Shown here piece after piece: positions 1 to 10,194 of a stretch of 64,000 nucleotides of DNA. Position 1 is the first letter of the stretch. Every line of letters starts with the position of its first letter. Position numbers and translations under genes: made by a program. Source of the stretch: Albidovulum inexpectatum (GTDB lineage Bacteria > Pseudomonadota > Alphaproteobacteria > Rhodobacterales > Rhodobacteraceae); contig NZ_PRDS01000007.1 in the NCBI RefSeq assembly GCF_002927635.1, positions 62,001 to 126,000 of the forward strand. The letters run 5' to 3'. The notes under the pieces are model-generated. The model was not told the DNA's origin, searched no databases, and was given only the letters and a program-made list of their open reading frames with translations.

Positions 1-1559
1 CCCGTGCCATCGCCGAGGCGCTGGCCGATCGCCTGCGCGAAGACGACCGCATCGCAACGGCCGAGGTCGCGGGTCCGGGATTCCTGAACATGCGCCTTGT
101 TCCGGGGCTTTGGCATGACGTGGTTCGCGCGGCGCTGGCACAGGGACGTGATTTCGGGCGCTCGACGATCGGTCAGGGCACGCGCGTGAACGTGGAATTC
201 GTTTCGGCCAACCCGACGGGGCCGATGCATGTCGGCCATACCCGCGGCGCGGTCTTCGGCGATGCGCTGGCCAGCCTGCTTGATTTCGCGGGCTATGACG
301 TCACGCGCGAATACTACATCAACGACGCGGGCGCGCAGGTCGATGTGCTCGCGCGCTCGGCCTATGAGCGCTATCGCGAGGCGCACGGGCTGGAGCCGCA
401 GATCAGCGAGGGCCTGTATCCCGGCGACTACCTGATCCCGGTGGGCGAGGCGCTGAAGCAGGAATATGGCGACAGCCTGCTGGACAAACCGGAATCCGAG
501 TGGCTTTCGGTCGTCCGCGACTTCGCCATGGGCCGCATGATGCAGATGATCCGCGAGGACCTTGCCTCGCTGGGCGTGAAGATGGACGTCTACAGCTCCG
601 AGCGCGCGATCACCGAGGCTGGCCGTGTCGAGGAGGCGCTGGAAACCCTGCGCGGCATGGGGCTGATCTATGAAGGCGTGCTGGAGCCGCCGAAGGGCAA
701 GATGCCCGAGGACTGGGAGCCGCGCGAGCAGACCCTGTTCCGTTCGACGGCCTTCGGTGACGACATGGACCGGCCGGTCAAGAAATCCGACGGCAGCTGG
801 ACCTATTTCGCGCCCGACATCGCCTATCACTGGGACAAGGTGCAGCGCGGTTTCGACCAGCTGATCAACGTGTTCGGGGCCGATCATGGCGGCTATGTCA
901 AGCGGCTCAAGGCGGTCGTTCAGGCGCTGACGAACGGGCGCGTGCCGCTGGACATCAAGCTGATCCAGCTGGTCAAGCTGTACAAGAACGGCGAGCCCTT
1001 CAAGATGTCCAAGCGCGCGGGAACCTTCGTTACCCTGCGCGACGTGGTCGAACAGGTCGGCCCGGACGTCACGCGCTTCGTGATGCTGACGCGCAAGAAC
1101 GACGTGGCGCTGGATTTCGATTTCGACAAGGTGCTGGAGCAATCCAAGGACAACCCCGTCTTCTATGTCCAGTATGCGCATGCGCGTGTCTGTTCGGTAT
1201 TGCGCAAGGCGGCCGAGGCAGGCATCCCGGCGGATGACACCGCGCTTGCCGGCGCCGATCTTTCGATCCTGACGCACGAGGCCGAACTTGAACTGGCGCG
1301 CAAGATCGCCGAATGGCCGCGCATCGTCGAAATCGCCGCCCGCGGACACGAGCCGCACCGGATTGCCTTCTACCTGAATGAGCTTGCAGCCGAGCTGCAT
1401 GGCCTGTGGAACCGGGGCAATGACGATGCCGCGTTGCGCTTCATCCAGGACGACAAGGAGGTTTCCCGCGCCAAGATCGCGCTTGCACGGGCCGCAGGCG
1501 TTGTCATTTCGGCCGGGCTTGGTATCCTTGGCGTGACACCGGCGGAAGAAATGCGCTGA
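1..1559 (+). CDS. argS: Arginine--tRNA ligase (5' end outside the window)
   Basis: Class I aminoacyl-tRNA synthetase that charges tRNA-Arg in the cytoplasm. The reading frame is already open at base 3, and 518 codons are visible before the stop, so roughly the first 60 residues of a usual 570-590 residue ArgS are missing. The HIGH-type motif appears as HVGHTRG, and the KMSKS-type loop as FKMSKRAG. The C-terminal part is the helical DALR anticodon-binding domain, with the typical QYAHAR segment. An in-frame ATG at base 90 is internal, because the residues before it continue the N-terminal domain. The next gene is the SPOR protein on the same strand. Confidence 0.96.
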   Translation, partial: RAIAEALADRLREDDRIATAEVAGPGFLNMRLVPGLWHDVVRAALAQGRDFGRSTIGQGTRVNVEFVSANPTGPMHVGHTRGAVFGDALASLLDFAGYDVTREYYINDAGAQVDVLARSAYERYREAHGLEPQISEGLYPGDYLIPVGEALKQEYGDSLLDKPESEWLSVVRDFAMGRMMQMIREDLASLGVKMDVYSSERAITEAGRVEEALETLRGMGLIYEGVLEPPKGKMPEDWEPREQTLFRSTAFGDDMDRPVKKSDGSWTYFAPDIAYHWDKVQRGFDQLINVFGADHGGYVKRLKAVVQALTNGRVPLDIKLIQLVKLYKNGEPFKMSKRAGTFVTLRDVVEQVGPDVTRFVMLTRKNDVALDFDFDKVLEQSKDNPVFYVQYAHARVCSVLRKAAEAGIPADDTALAGADLSILTHEAELELARKIAEWPRIVEIAARGHEPHRIAFYLNELAAELHGLWNRGNDDAALRFIQDDKEVSRAKIALARAAGVVISAGLGILGVTPAEEMR

Positions 1560-1640
1560 CAAGACGCGTCGCCGCCGGGGTGACAGGCAAGAACAACGGG
1601 GGCAGGCGCGACCTGCCGCATCCCGGCGAGCGAGGCAGAA

Positions 1641-2642
1641 ATGGCGGACTGGAACTTCGATGAATTCGATGCCTACGGGCTTGATGAGCCCGACGGGCAG
1701 GGGGGCAATTCGCGCCTGTCGCGCCTGGTCAACACGGCGGGGGCCATCACCTCGGCCGCGCTGATCGTCGGGTTGGGGATGTGGGCCTACAATCTGGCCA
1801 TGCGCGATGTGCGCGGCATTCCGGTCATTCAGGCGCTCGAAGGGCCGGCGCGCGTTGCCCCGGACGACCCGGGCGGTGAACTGGCCGTTCATCAGGGGCT
1901 GGCCGTCAACGAAATCGCCGCGCAGGGCATCGCGGGCGCCCCGGCGGATGAGCTGTTCCTTGCACCCGGCCCCGCGGACCTGGCCGAGGAAGACCTGCCG
2001 ATGGGGGATCTTCAGGCCAGCCTTGCCCAGCCCGCGACCGAATTGCCAGCGCAGCCCCCCATCATCGCGCCCGAGCCCGATTTCACGCAGCCTGTGCCCG
2101 AACGCGCCGCGCGCCCCGATCCCCTGCCGGATGGCCCGGCCGATCCGATCATGGAGCCGCCGATTTCGGCCAGTTCGGCCGAGGTCATGCCCGAAACCGT
2201 GCCGGGTGTCGCGCAATCGCCGCGGCCCCTTGCCCGGCCGGTCGGTCTGGCGATGGCTGCGTCGGGATCGGATGCGGTGGATGACGTCGAAACCGACCCC
2301 TTCGCCGCTGCGGCCGAAGCCGCGCTGATGGAGGCGCTGGCGTCGGACAGCGCGGGCGCGGTCGAGGTCGCACCCTTGGCCTTGGCGCCGGGGACTCAGC
2401 TGGTCCAGATCGGTGCCTTCCCGGATGAATCGCTGGCGCGCCTTGCCTGGGACAGTGCCGCGGCGCGGCTGGGAGGCCTGATGAATGGCAAGCGCCGCGT
2501 GATCGAGCCGACCGAAAGCGGCGGCCGTGCTCTCTATCGGCTGCGAGTCGAAGGCTTTGCCGATCTCGAGGATGCGCGCCAGTTCTGCGCGGCCGTGCGT
2601 GCGCGCAACGGCGAATGCGTACCCGTCAAGGTCCGGGAGTGA
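1641..2642 (+). CDS. SPOR domain protein, single-pass inner membrane
   Basis: A 333-residue protein with an acidic cytoplasmic N-terminus, one predicted transmembrane helix at about residues 34-54, a long Pro/Ala/Glu-rich periplasmic linker, and a C-terminal SPOR domain (about residues 250-330, beginning LVQIGAFPDE). SPOR domains bind denuded peptidoglycan at division sites, so a septal role is likely. It lies between argS and nagZ, and its stop is 11 bases before the chosen nagZ start. The linker is low complexity and carries no other recognisable domain. The family assignment is from the visible SPOR pattern; a specific name such as FtsN is not justified. Confidence 0.88.
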   Translation: MADWNFDEFDAYGLDEPDGQGGNSRLSRLVNTAGAITSAALIVGLGMWAYNLAMRDVRGIPVIQALEGPARVAPDDPGGELAVHQGLAVNEIAAQGIAGAPADELFLAPGPADLAEEDLPMGDLQASLAQPATELPAQPPIIAPEPDFTQPVPERAARPDPLPDGPADPIMEPPISASSAEVMPETVPGVAQSPRPLARPVGLAMAASGSDAVDDVETDPFAAAAEAALMEALASDSAGAVEVAPLALAPGTQLVQIGAFPDESLARLAWDSAAARLGGLMNGKRRVIEPTESGGRALYRLRVEGFADLEDARQFCAAVRARNGECVPVKVRE

Positions 2643-2653
2643 GCGGAGCGGGC

Positions 2654-3685
2654 GTGAGCGAGACCACGACGGCGGCCATACTGGGCCTGGCCGGCACGTC
2701 CCTGTCGCGGGACGAGGCCGCGTTCTTTCGCCAGGCCGATCCCTTCGGCTTCATCCTTTTTGCGCGCAATATCGAATCGCCAGACCAGGTCAGGGCGCTT
2801 GCCCAAGATCTGCGGTCCTGTGTCGGACGAGATGCCCCGATCCTGATCGACCAGGAGGGCGGCCGGGTTCAGCGCATGCGCGCACCTCATTGGCGCGAAT
2901 GGCTGCCACCTTTGGACCATGTGGCAAGGGTTCCACCTGCGTCACGGGCGCGCGCGATGTGGCTGCGCTATCGTCTGATCGCCGAGGAGCTGCACACAAT
3001 CGGAATCGACGTGAATTGCGCGCCGACATCCGACGTGGCCTGCGCCGAAACACATCCGTTTCTGTACAATCGCTGCCTGTCCGAAGAGGCCGATGAAGTG
3101 GGCGTATTGGCGCGCGCGGCGGCAACGGGGCTGATGGCGGGGGGCGTCCTGCCGGTTGTCAAGCACATTCCGGGGCATGGCCGCGCGGTGGCCGACAGTC
3201 ACCTGACACCGCCGCGGGTATCGGCCTCTGTGAACGATCTTCGCGCGCGTGATTTCGTGCCCTTTCGCGCCTTGGCCGACATGCCGATGGGCATGACTGC
3301 GCATGTCATTTTCGAGGCGATCGATTCGGTCCGCCCTGCCACCGTTTCCGAGACCGCAATCGGGCTGATCCGTCACGAGATCGGCTTTGACGGGCTGCTG
3401 ATGACCGACGATCTGGCGATGGAGGCACTGTCGGGCCCGGTCGAGGCACGGGTGGTGGCAGCTCTTGCCGCCGGATGTGACGTGGCGCTGTACTGCCGTG
3501 GAGACATGCGTGGCAACGAGGCTGCCGTAGCGGCGGCAGGCACGCTGCGCGGGCGGGCGCGTGAGCGCGCGCAGGCGACCTTGCAGCGCCGCATTGCGCC
3601 CGATGGCATTGACACAAGGGCGCTTGAGGCCGAACTTGAAGCTCTTCTGGATGGACAGGCCAATGACGGAACCGGAAGGGTTTGA
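2654..3685 (+). CDS. nagZ: Beta-N-acetylhexosaminidase (GH3)
   Basis: Cytoplasmic glycoside hydrolase family 3 enzyme that removes N-acetylglucosamine from anhydro-muropeptides during peptidoglycan recycling. The family signature KHIPGHGRA, with the catalytic His-containing loop, is present, as are the substrate-binding IDQEGGRVQR and the TDDLAMEAL segment near the nucleophile. The GTG at 2654 is chosen because it follows a GAGCGG Shine-Dalgarno-like sequence and gives 343 residues, the normal family length; a longer frame reaches back into the SPOR gene. The 3' end overlaps scpA by 23 bases, suggesting translational coupling. Confidence 0.93.
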   Translation: MSETTTAAILGLAGTSLSRDEAAFFRQADPFGFILFARNIESPDQVRALAQDLRSCVGRDAPILIDQEGGRVQRMRAPHWREWLPPLDHVARVPPASRARAMWLRYRLIAEELHTIGIDVNCAPTSDVACAETHPFLYNRCLSEEADEVGVLARAAATGLMAGGVLPVVKHIPGHGRAVADSHLTPPRVSASVNDLRARDFVPFRALADMPMGMTAHVIFEAIDSVRPATVSETAIGLIRHEIGFDGLLMTDDLAMEALSGPVEARVVAALAAGCDVALYCRGDMRGNEAAVAAAGTLRGRARERAQATLQRRIAPDGIDTRALEAELEALLDGQANDGTGRV

Positions 3686-4451
3686 GCAGGGCGCCGAGAC
3701 CGTTGCCGCGCGTTTGGCGGCCGAGTCTCTGATCGTCGATGTCGACGGGTTCGAGGGGCCTCTCGACCTGTTGCTGACGCTGTCGCGTACGCAGAAGGTT
3801 GATCTGCGCCGCATCTCGATCCTGAAGCTGGCCGAACAATATCTGGCTTTCGTGTCGACGGCGCGCAAGCTGCGGATCGAACTTGCCGCCGATTACCTGG
3901 TCATGGCAGCCTGGCTGGCCTATCTGAAATCCCGCCTGCTGCTTCCGCCCGATCCGGCCGATGAAGGCCCCTCGGGCGAGGAACTGGCCGCGCATCTGGC
4001 CTTCCAGCTGGAACGCCTGCAGGCCATGCGCGAGGCCGCGGCGCGGCTGATGGCGCGTGACCAGCTGGGACGCGACTTCTTTGCCCGCGGCCTTCCCGAA
4101 GAGATGACACGCACCCGGCGCGTGCGCTATACGGCAACGCTGCTGGACCTGATGCAGGCCTATGCCCGCATCCGGACCCGGGACGAATTCCGTCCCTATG
4201 CCTTTGACCGCGACAGCGTCTTCACCATGGAGCAGGCGCTGGAGCGGATGCGCGGGCTGATCAACTTTGCGGGCGACTGGACCGATCTTTCGGTCTATCT
4301 GCCCGAGGAATGGACAGGCGACCCCGTGCGCAGGCGGTCGGCGACGGCGGCGACATTCGCGGCATCGCTGGAGCTGGCCAAACAGGGGCATATCGAACTG
4401 AAACAGAGCGAGACATTCGCGCCCATCGCGATCAGGCGGAAAAAGACGTGA
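3663..4451 (+). CDS. scpA: Segregation and condensation protein A
   Basis: Kleisin subunit of the SMC-ScpAB condensin complex that organises the nucleoid. The N-terminal kleisin signature is clear (FEGPLDLLLTLSR, then LKLAEQYL), followed by a helical middle region and a C-terminal winged-helix part. The start ATG at 3663 gives 262 residues, the usual size; an in-frame ATG at 3651 is the main alternative. The frame overlaps the end of nagZ and shares its last bases with the scpB start codon, so the three genes are probably co-translated. Confidence 0.93.
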   Translation: MTEPEGFEQGAETVAARLAAESLIVDVDGFEGPLDLLLTLSRTQKVDLRRISILKLAEQYLAFVSTARKLRIELAADYLVMAAWLAYLKSRLLLPPDPADEGPSGEELAAHLAFQLERLQAMREAAARLMARDQLGRDFFARGLPEEMTRTRRVRYTATLLDLMQAYARIRTRDEFRPYAFDRDSVFTMEQALERMRGLINFAGDWTDLSVYLPEEWTGDPVRRRSATAATFAASLELAKQGHIELKQSETFAPIAIRRKKT

Positions 4452-5107
4452 CCGAAACCGAGACCGAAGAATCCGGGCATGCGCCCAGCCTTTTCCAGGC
4501 CCCGCCGATGGCCGAGCAGGAACGCATGGTCGAGGCAATCCTGTTCGCCAGTGCCGAGCCCGTCACCGTGGCCGAGCTGGAATCGCGCATGCCCCATGGC
4601 TGCGACCCTGCCGAGGCGCTGGTCCATCTGCGCAAGCGCTATGAGGGGCGCGGGGTGCGTCTGGTCAGGGTGGGCGATGCCTGGGCCTTTCGCACGGCGC
4701 CGGATCTGGGCTTCCTGATGCAGAAGGAAGTCGTCGAGACACGCAAGTTGTCGCGCGCCGCGATCGAGACGCTTGCCATCATCGCCTATCACCAGCCATG
4801 CACGCGCGCCGAGATCGAGGAAATCCGAGGCGTCGCCGTCAGCCGCGGGACGATCGACCAGCTGCTGGAGATGGAATGGATCCGGTTCGGGCGCAGGCGC
4901 ATGACGCCAGGCCGGCCCGTGACCTTCGTGGTGACGCAAACATTTCTTGACCATTTCGGGTTGGAATCGGCGCGTGACCTGCCGGGGCTGCAGGAGCTGC
5001 GCGCGGCGGGTCTGCTGGACAGCCGCCCGATGCCGGGCCGCGACCTGTCGGCCGAGGAGGCAGAGGACGAAGACCAGATCGGCCAGAGCGAGCTGTTCGA
5101 GGATTGA
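4448..5107 (+). CDS. scpB: Segregation and condensation protein B
   Basis: Winged-helix partner of ScpA in the SMC complex. Two tandem winged-helix domains span about residues 20-180 (MVEAILFASAEPV at the start, then AIETLAIIAYHQP and RGTIDQLLE). The start GTG overlaps the scpA stop codon (GTGA). The length of 219 residues is normal. The acidic C-terminal tail is typical of alphaproteobacterial ScpB. Confidence 0.93.
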   Translation: MTETETEESGHAPSLFQAPPMAEQERMVEAILFASAEPVTVAELESRMPHGCDPAEALVHLRKRYEGRGVRLVRVGDAWAFRTAPDLGFLMQKEVVETRKLSRAAIETLAIIAYHQPCTRAEIEEIRGVAVSRGTIDQLLEMEWIRFGRRRMTPGRPVTFVVTQTFLDHFGLESARDLPGLQELRAAGLLDSRPMPGRDLSAEEAEDEDQIGQSELFED

Positions 5108-5130
5108 GGCGACCACAGGGGAGAACGCGC

Positions 5131-5343
5131 ATGAATGTCGAAAGCCTGATCCGGATGGCCGTGAACACGTTCATGCGGGTGGTCATGCGGCGCGGCATCA
5201 ACGCCGGGATCGATCGCATCGAGCGTCGCGGCAAGCCGCCGGAACAGATGACCCCCGAGGAGCGTCGGCGCGCAGGGCAGGCGCGCCGCTCGGCGCAAAG
5301 AATGCGGCAGGCCATCAGGATGATCCGCCGCTTTGGCCGATAG
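5131..5343 (+). CDS. Small arginine-rich hypothetical protein
   Basis: A 70-residue protein starting at ATG 5131 after a GGGGAGAACGC ribosome-binding region. It contains 18 arginines and only one lysine, a hydrophobic/basic N-terminal helix (residues 5-25) and a strongly basic C-terminal half. I do not recognise a domain. It follows scpB by 23 bases and ends 11 bases before the convergent dcd, so it is probably the last gene of the nagZ-scpAB operon. Nucleic-acid or membrane-surface binding would fit its composition, but that is inference only. Confidence 0.6.
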   Translation: MNVESLIRMAVNTFMRVVMRRGINAGIDRIERRGKPPEQMTPEERRRAGQARRSAQRMRQAIRMIRRFGR

Positions 5344-5354
5344 GTCGGCCGTAT

Positions 5355-6440
5355 TCAGGCCGGGCTGCGGAAATGCTTGGACAGCTTGAGGCCCTGCCCT
5401 TGGTAGTTCGAGGCGATTCCCGCGCCATACAGACGCTCGGGGCGGGCGCTCATGCGCTCATAGACCAGCCGGCCGACGACCTGCCCATGTTCCAGCACGA
5501 AGGGCGCTTCGTGACAGCGCACCTCCAACACACCCCGTGACCCCGCGCCACCCGCATCGGCCCAGCCGAACCCGGGATCGAAGAAGCCCGCGTAATGCAC
5601 GCGGAACTCTCCGACCATGGCAAGATAGGGCGCCATCTCGGCGGCGCAGTCCGGCGGGATGGTCACCGCTTCGCGGCTGACGAGGATATAGAACGCGCCG
5701 GGATCGAGGATCAGCTGACCGTCGCGGGTTGTCAGCTCTTCCCAGAAATCGGCAGGGTCATAGTAACCGATCCGATCAAGGTCGATCACGCCGGTATGGG
5801 GTTTGGCGCGATAGCCGACGATACCGCCGTTGGAGGGGCGCAGATCGACGGAAAAGCCAAGCCCGTCGTCGATCAATGCCGGTCCCGAGACAAGCGGCGT
5901 GCTGGCATGCAGGGCGCGCAATTGATCGTCGTCCAGGATCGCCTGACCCTGACGGAAGCGGATCTGGTTCAGGCGCATGCCCGGGCGCACGAGAACCGAA
6001 AATGAGCGTGGGCAGATTTCGGCATAAAGGGGGCCCGAATAGCCCGGTGCGACGCGGTCGAATTCGGTGCAACCATCGGTGATGGTTCGGGTCAGCAGGT
6101 CCAGCCGGCCGGTCGAGCTCTTGGCATTGGCCACGGCGGTGATGCCCGGTGGCAGGTCCAGCCGTTCCATAAGGGGAACGACATAGACGCAGCCCTTTTC
6201 CAGCACGGCGCCTTCGGACAGATCGATGCGATGCATCTCGAATTCCGCAAGCCGGTCCGCCACGCTGCGGTCGCGACCCGCCAGGAATGACGCCCGCACG
6301 CGGTAGGCCACGTTACCCAGGCGCAGATCCAGGCTGGAGGGTTGGACCTGTTGGTCCAAGATCGGCGTTTCGGCGCCGATCTGGCCAATGGCAATCATCT
6401 GGCGGATGGCTGTGTCGGGCAGGACTCCGGGATGGGTCAT
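5355..6440 (-). CDS. dcd: dCTP deaminase, long tandem-domain form
   Basis: Deaminates dCTP to dUTP for dTTP synthesis. The 361-residue protein is about twice the size of the E. coli enzyme and looks like two dUTPase-fold units in one chain. The first half has the recognisable SSTGRLDLLTRTITDG motif with its catalytic neighbourhood. The second half (from about residue 180) repeats the fold with FFDPGFGWADAGG and LEVRCHEAPF. This long form is common in Alphaproteobacteria. A GGAGGAG ribosome-binding site precedes the ATG at 6440. tRNA-Pro lies upstream on the same strand, separated by a perfect inverted repeat. Confidence 0.88.
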   Translation of the reverse strand: MTHPGVLPDTAIRQMIAIGQIGAETPILDQQVQPSSLDLRLGNVAYRVRASFLAGRDRSVADRLAEFEMHRIDLSEGAVLEKGCVYVVPLMERLDLPPGITAVANAKSSTGRLDLLTRTITDGCTEFDRVAPGYSGPLYAEICPRSFSVLVRPGMRLNQIRFRQGQAILDDDQLRALHASTPLVSGPALIDDGLGFSVDLRPSNGGIVGYRAKPHTGVIDLDRIGYYDPADFWEELTTRDGQLILDPGAFYILVSREAVTIPPDCAAEMAPYLAMVGEFRVHYAGFFDPGFGWADAGGAGSRGVLEVRCHEAPFVLEHGQVVGRLVYERMSARPERLYGAGIASNYQGQGLKLSKHFRSPA

Positions 6441-6460
6441 TGTGCTCCTCCGGATACACC

Positions 6461-6490
6461 AACGCCCATCCCGATTTCGGGATGGGCGTT
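6461..6490. terminator. Perfect 14-bp inverted repeat between tRNA-Pro and dcd
   Basis: Arms at 6461-6474 and 6477-6490 are perfectly complementary around a 2-base loop. Read leftward it follows tRNA-Pro but lacks a U-run; read rightward it ends in TTTT but has no rightward gene before it. It probably trims or terminates the tRNA transcript, or protects the dcd message. Confidence 0.55.
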
Positions 6491-6497
6491 TTGGTAA

Positions 6498-6575
6498 TGG
6501 TCGGGCCGGCGAGATTCGAACTCGCGACCTTCCGCCCCCCAGACGGACGCGCTAACCAGGCTGCGCCACGGCCCG
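6498..6575 (-). tRNA. tRNA-Pro (anticodon GGG)
   Basis: The reverse complement folds as a cloverleaf. The acceptor CGGGCCG pairs with CGGCCCG, the D-stem is GCGC/GCGC, the anticodon stem is TCCGT/GCGGA with loop CTGGGGG (GGG at 34-36), and the T-stem is GCGAG/CTCGC with loop TTCGAAT. The CCA end is encoded (6498-6500). It reads proline codons CCC/CCU. Its place next to merR and ihfA is shared with related Rhodobacteraceae. Confidence 0.95.
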
Positions 6576-6664
6576 ACGCGGCGGTGTATAGGCTGAATTC
6601 GGGGGCGGGGGCAAGCGGCAAAACGCATCCGGTTCAGGGAATTGGACATTCTTTGCCTGCCGCG

Positions 6665-7453
6665 TCAGTCGCGCCGTTCGGGCGGGTCCTGATCCAGCCG
6701 GTCGCGCAGGGCCATCAGGCGCCGACAGGCGGTCTGCAGGCCGTCCGCATGCGCTTTCGCACGCATTCGATCCATGGTGCGCAGCATCCGGGCGGCCCGG
6801 CGCAGTTCTGCATGGGCCGAGTCGCGCGGCGCTGCCTTGCCTTCCGGTTCGGACGATTCGGACGCGGGCGGGGGCGTTTCCAGCGACGGCTTCGGGGGGC
6901 GCGGTGCGATCGGCAGCGGCGCGCCGGCTTCCTCGAAGGGCAGGGTGGGGGCATCGTCCCGCGACGATCCGCGCCCCGTGTCGGTGGCGTGCTGATCCCG
7001 GGCCGTCATGTGCTCAGGCTCGGGACTGGGGGACGGTGGCCAGACCGTGTCGTCGGCATCGGGTGGAAGATCGTCGGGCGCGGTCCGCAAGGCCGATGAA
7101 TCGTCCGCGCGGCGTGCCGGGACATCCTGCCAGGTTTCATGGGGGCCCGCGGTTTCGATCGCCTCGTCCCCCAGGGCCACCGAAACCAGCGAAGACACGT
7201 GACGCACACCCTTTTCGCGCAGAACCTTTTGCACGCCGCGAATCGTCAGCCCGTCTTCATGCAGCAGCTTGCGGATCCCCGCGAGCAGCGCGACGTCACT
7301 GGGCCGGTAATAGCGGCGCCCGCCGGCGCGCTTGACGGGCTTTACCTGGGTGAACCGCGTTTCCCAGAAACGCAGCACATGCTGCGGCACCTGAAGGATG
7401 TCTGAGACTTCGCTGATCGTGCGAAATGCCTCCGAGGACTTCCCCATCCGCAT
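6665..7453 (-). CDS. MerR-family regulator with long low-complexity tail
   Basis: The N-terminal MerR helix-turn-helix occupies about residues 8-78 ([19 protein letters not shown], then [13 protein letters not shown]), close to the canonical pattern. There is no metal-binding cysteine cluster; the remaining 180 residues are Pro/Glu/Ser-rich with a basic helical end, as in the MerR-like proteins next to ihfA in Rhodobacteraceae. The effector is unknown. An in-frame ATG two codons later (7447) is an alternative start. It is 11 bases downstream of ihfA, so the two are likely co-transcribed. Confidence 0.85.
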   Translation of the reverse strand: MRMGKSSEAFRTISEVSDILQVPQHVLRFWETRFTQVKPVKRAGGRRYYRPSDVALLAGIRKLLHEDGLTIRGVQKVLREKGVRHVSSLVSVALGDEAIETAGPHETWQDVPARRADDSSALRTAPDDLPPDADDTVWPPSPSPEPEHMTARDQHATDTGRGSSRDDAPTLPFEEAGAPLPIAPRPPKPSLETPPPASESSEPEGKAAPRDSAHAELRRAARMLRTMDRMRAKAHADGLQTACRRLMALRDRLDQDPPERRD

Positions 7454-7464
7454 GTCCCCCGCGA

Positions 7465-7767
7465 TTAGCGCTTGTTACCGGCCGCAACGCGATCCCGCAT
7501 CAGGTGAGAGGGACGGAAAGACAGGACGCGGCGCGGATGGATCGGAACCTCCTCGCCGGTTTTGGGGTTGCGTCCGATGCGTTCGGATTTCTCGCGAACG
7601 CTGAAGGTTCCGAAGGACGAGATCTTGACGGTTTCACCCCGAACCAGCGCATCGGAAATGTGTTGCAGGACGCTTTCCACCAGCTGCGCGGATTCGTTGC
7701 GCGACAGGCCAACCTCGCGAAAGACGGCCTCGGTCAGGTCCATTCGGGTCAAGGTTTGATTGCTCAT
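7465..7767 (-). CDS. ihfA: Integration host factor subunit alpha
   Basis: A 100-residue DNA-bending nucleoid protein of the HU/IHF family. It has the N-terminal helical dimerisation part and the beta-arm region [12 protein letters not shown] ending in the IHF-alpha style RRVLSFRPS. The partner is IhfB, not in this window. The start at 7767 follows a GGGGGTGAG sequence and matches the usual family length; a longer upstream extension in the frame has no family support. It lies downstream of fabH (103 bases) and upstream of merR. Confidence 0.95.
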   Translation of the reverse strand: MSNQTLTRMDLTEAVFREVGLSRNESAQLVESVLQHISDALVRGETVKISSFGTFSVREKSERIGRNPKTGEEVPIHPRRVLSFRPSHLMRDRVAAGNKR

Positions 7768-7870
7768 GAGCTCACCCCCGGCGCAAAACACACCACACGC
7801 CCGCCAGCATGGGGGCGATATATTCACAAGTCAACGTCAATGACTTGGCCCGGGCTTTTCAAGCAGCGTT

Positions 7871-8845
7871 TTACCAGCGCAGGACGACCGAGCCCCAGCT
7901 GAACCCGCCGCCGATCGCTTCGCTGACGATCAGATCGCCGGGCTTGATCTGCCCGCGCTGGCGTCCCACCGACAGGGCAAGGGGAATCGAGGCGGCCGAG
8001 GTGTTGCCGTGATCCTGCACGGTGACGACGACCCGCTCCATGGGGACCTGCATCCGCTGCGCCGTGGCCGAGATGATGCGCAGATTCGCCTGGTGCGGCA
8101 CGATCCAGTCGACATCGCCACTGGCCAGGCCCGCCTTGTCCAGCGCGCTATGCGCGGTCTGGGCGAGCTTCTCGACGGCATGGCGGAAAACCTGGTTTCC
8201 CTGCATGCGTAACTTTCCCGCCGTTCCGGTGGTCGAAACCCCGCCATCGACATACAGCAATTCGCGATAGCGTCCGTCGCTGTGCAGATCGGTCGACAGG
8301 ATGCCGCGATCCGAAGCCTTGCCCTCGCCCTCTTGCGCCTCCAGCACCAGGGCGCCGGCGCCGTCGCCGAACAGAACACAGGTCGAGCGATCGGTGAAGT
8401 CGAGGATTCGGCTGAACGTCTCGGCCCCGATCACCAGGACACGCCGCGCCTGTCCCGACAGGATGAGCGCATTTGCGTTGGACAGCGCAAAGATGAACCC
8501 CGCGCAGACGGCCTGTATGTCGAAGGCAAAGCCAGAGGTCATCTCCAGCTTGGCCTGCACCATCGTCGCAGCCGAAGGAAAGGTATAGTCGGCCGTCGAC
8601 GTGGCCACGATGATCGCGTCGATATCCTGGGGGGTCAGCCCGGCATCGTCCAGCGCGGCGCGTGCGGCCTGTGCGCCAAGATCGGATGTCGTTTCACCCT
8701 CGGCGGCGAAATGGCGACGTTCTATGCCGGTGCGGGAACGGATCCAGTCATCGGAAGTTTCCAGGAACTCCTCAAACCAGGTATTGGGGACCACCCGTTC
8801 GGGCAGGTAATGGCCTACCCCCCGCACAACGGCTCGTATCGTCAT
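7871..8845 (-). CDS. fabH: 3-oxoacyl-ACP synthase III
   Basis: Ketoacyl synthase III that condenses acetyl-CoA (or another acyl-CoA) with malonyl-ACP to begin fatty acid synthesis. The catalytic triad is visible: Cys in AVCAGF, His in VPHQANLRI and Asn in HGNTSAAS. At 324 residues it has the usual family length. Its start codon overlaps the plsX stop by four bases (ATGA), indicating translational coupling in the classic plsX-fabH pair. Confidence 0.96.
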   Translation of the reverse strand: MTIRAVVRGVGHYLPERVVPNTWFEEFLETSDDWIRSRTGIERRHFAAEGETTSDLGAQAARAALDDAGLTPQDIDAIIVATSTADYTFPSAATMVQAKLEMTSGFAFDIQAVCAGFIFALSNANALILSGQARRVLVIGAETFSRILDFTDRSTCVLFGDGAGALVLEAQEGEGKASDRGILSTDLHSDGRYRELLYVDGGVSTTGTAGKLRMQGNQVFRHAVEKLAQTAHSALDKAGLASGDVDWIVPHQANLRIISATAQRMQVPMERVVVTVQDHGNTSAASIPLALSVGRQRGQIKPGDLIVSEAIGGGFSWGSVVLRW

Positions 8846-9963
8846 GGATTCTGTCCGTCCTGTTCGCGATCAGCGGGCGCATCCTGCCCCGCCTGCGCTG
8901 CATGCGCAACCCGTGCCGCCAGCCTTTCCTGATAGCCAGAGCGCGCCAGCTTGTAGGCCAGTCCGATGGCCGCGGCGACCCCCGTCGCATCCGATGCGCC
9001 ATGGGATTTGACCACGGTGCCATTCAGGCCAAGAAACACCCCGCCATTGACCCGACGCGGGTCGATCCGCGCGCCAAGAGCCTTCAGCGCGCGCATCGCC
9101 AGCAGCGCGCCCAGCCGCGCCATCAGGCCGGAATTCAGGGCCTCGCGCAGGAAATCACCCACCAGCCGGGCCGTGCCCTCGCCGGTCTTGAGCGCGACAT
9201 TGCCGGTGAAACCATCGGTCACGATCACGTCCACGCGGTCGGATGGCAGGTCGCTGCCCTCGACGAAACCGACATGTTCGAAATCCGCATCAGGTGCGGC
9301 CGCCGCAATCAATTCGTTGGCCAGCTTGAGCTCGGCGCGGCCCTTGTGTTCCTCGGTGCCGACGTTCAGCAGGCCAACGCGCGGCCGCTTCAGGCCAAGA
9401 CCGTTGCGCGCATAGCTGACACCCATCAACGCGTATTGCAGAAGATCCTCGGCATCTGCCTTCACGTCGGCGCCGACATCCAGCATCACGTTGAAGCCGC
9501 CCGGATTGCGCGAGGGCCAAAGACAGGCAATCGCGGGCCGGTTGATCCCCGGCAGGCGGCGCAGGCGGATGACCGACAGCGCCATCAGAGCGCCGGTATT
9601 GCCGCAGCTGACGGCAACGCCCGCCTCGCCGGCACGCACGCTTTCCAGCGCCGACCACATCGAGGTGTTCTTGCCGTTTCGCACGACCTGCGACGGCTTG
9701 TCATCCATCGTGACGACACCGTCGGCGTGGCGGAGCGTGCAGCGTCCGGAGAGCTCCGGGTAACGGTCGATCAGGCCCTGCAGGGTATCCTGCGGGCCAT
9801 GAACGATGAACCGGATGTCCGGCGCGTCGGAAACCGACCGGGCCATGCCGCCGATCACGGCTTCAGGCCCCAGGTCGCCCCCCATGGCGTCGATGGAAAT
9901 GACGACACAGCCCGAAGACCCTTGCTTTGCGGCTTCGGGCCGTGAATCGTTCATTGCCGACAT
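8842..9963 (-). CDS. plsX: Phosphate acyltransferase PlsX
   Basis: Converts acyl-ACP to acyl phosphate, the donor for PlsY in phospholipid synthesis. The family signature [15 protein letters not shown] occurs near the N-terminus, with [11 protein letters not shown] and the NVGTEEHKG region further on. The frame gives 373 residues, with an alternative ATG three codons later (9954). It sits 24 bases downstream of rpmF in the conserved rpmF-plsX-fabH order. Confidence 0.95.
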   Translation of the reverse strand: MSAMNDSRPEAAKQGSSGCVVISIDAMGGDLGPEAVIGGMARSVSDAPDIRFIVHGPQDTLQGLIDRYPELSGRCTLRHADGVVTMDDKPSQVVRNGKNTSMWSALESVRAGEAGVAVSCGNTGALMALSVIRLRRLPGINRPAIACLWPSRNPGGFNVMLDVGADVKADAEDLLQYALMGVSYARNGLGLKRPRVGLLNVGTEEHKGRAELKLANELIAAAAPDADFEHVGFVEGSDLPSDRVDVIVTDGFTGNVALKTGEGTARLVGDFLREALNSGLMARLGALLAMRALKALGARIDPRRVNGGVFLGLNGTVVKSHGASDATGVAAAIGLAYKLARSGYQERLAARVAHAAQAGQDAPADREQDGQNP

Positions 9964-9987
9964 TCCGATGACCTGTGAAGGCGTGGC

Positions 9988-10194
9988 TTATGCCGCGTCT
10001 TCGTCCAGGTCGACCTCGGCCGTCTGGGCGACGACTTCGCGGTCATTGTAGTGACCACAGGCGCCGCAGACGTGATGCGGGCGCTTCAGCTCGCCGCAAT
10101 TGGGGCATTCGTTCGGATTGGCAGCAACCAGTGCGTCATGGGCACGGCGCATGTTGCGACGAGAGCGCGTGACTCGGTTCTGAGGGACAGCCAT
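9988..10194 (-). CDS. rpmF: 50S ribosomal protein L32
   Basis: A 68-residue basic ribosomal protein with the diagnostic start [20 protein letters not shown] and a four-cysteine zinc ribbon (CPNC and CGAC). The acidic C-terminal end is normal in Alphaproteobacteria. It is upstream of plsX on the same strand and 173 bases downstream of the yceD-like gene. Confidence 0.97.
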   Translation of the reverse strand: MAVPQNRVTRSRRNMRRAHDALVAANPNECPNCGELKRPHHVCGACGHYNDREVVAQTAEVDLDEDAA

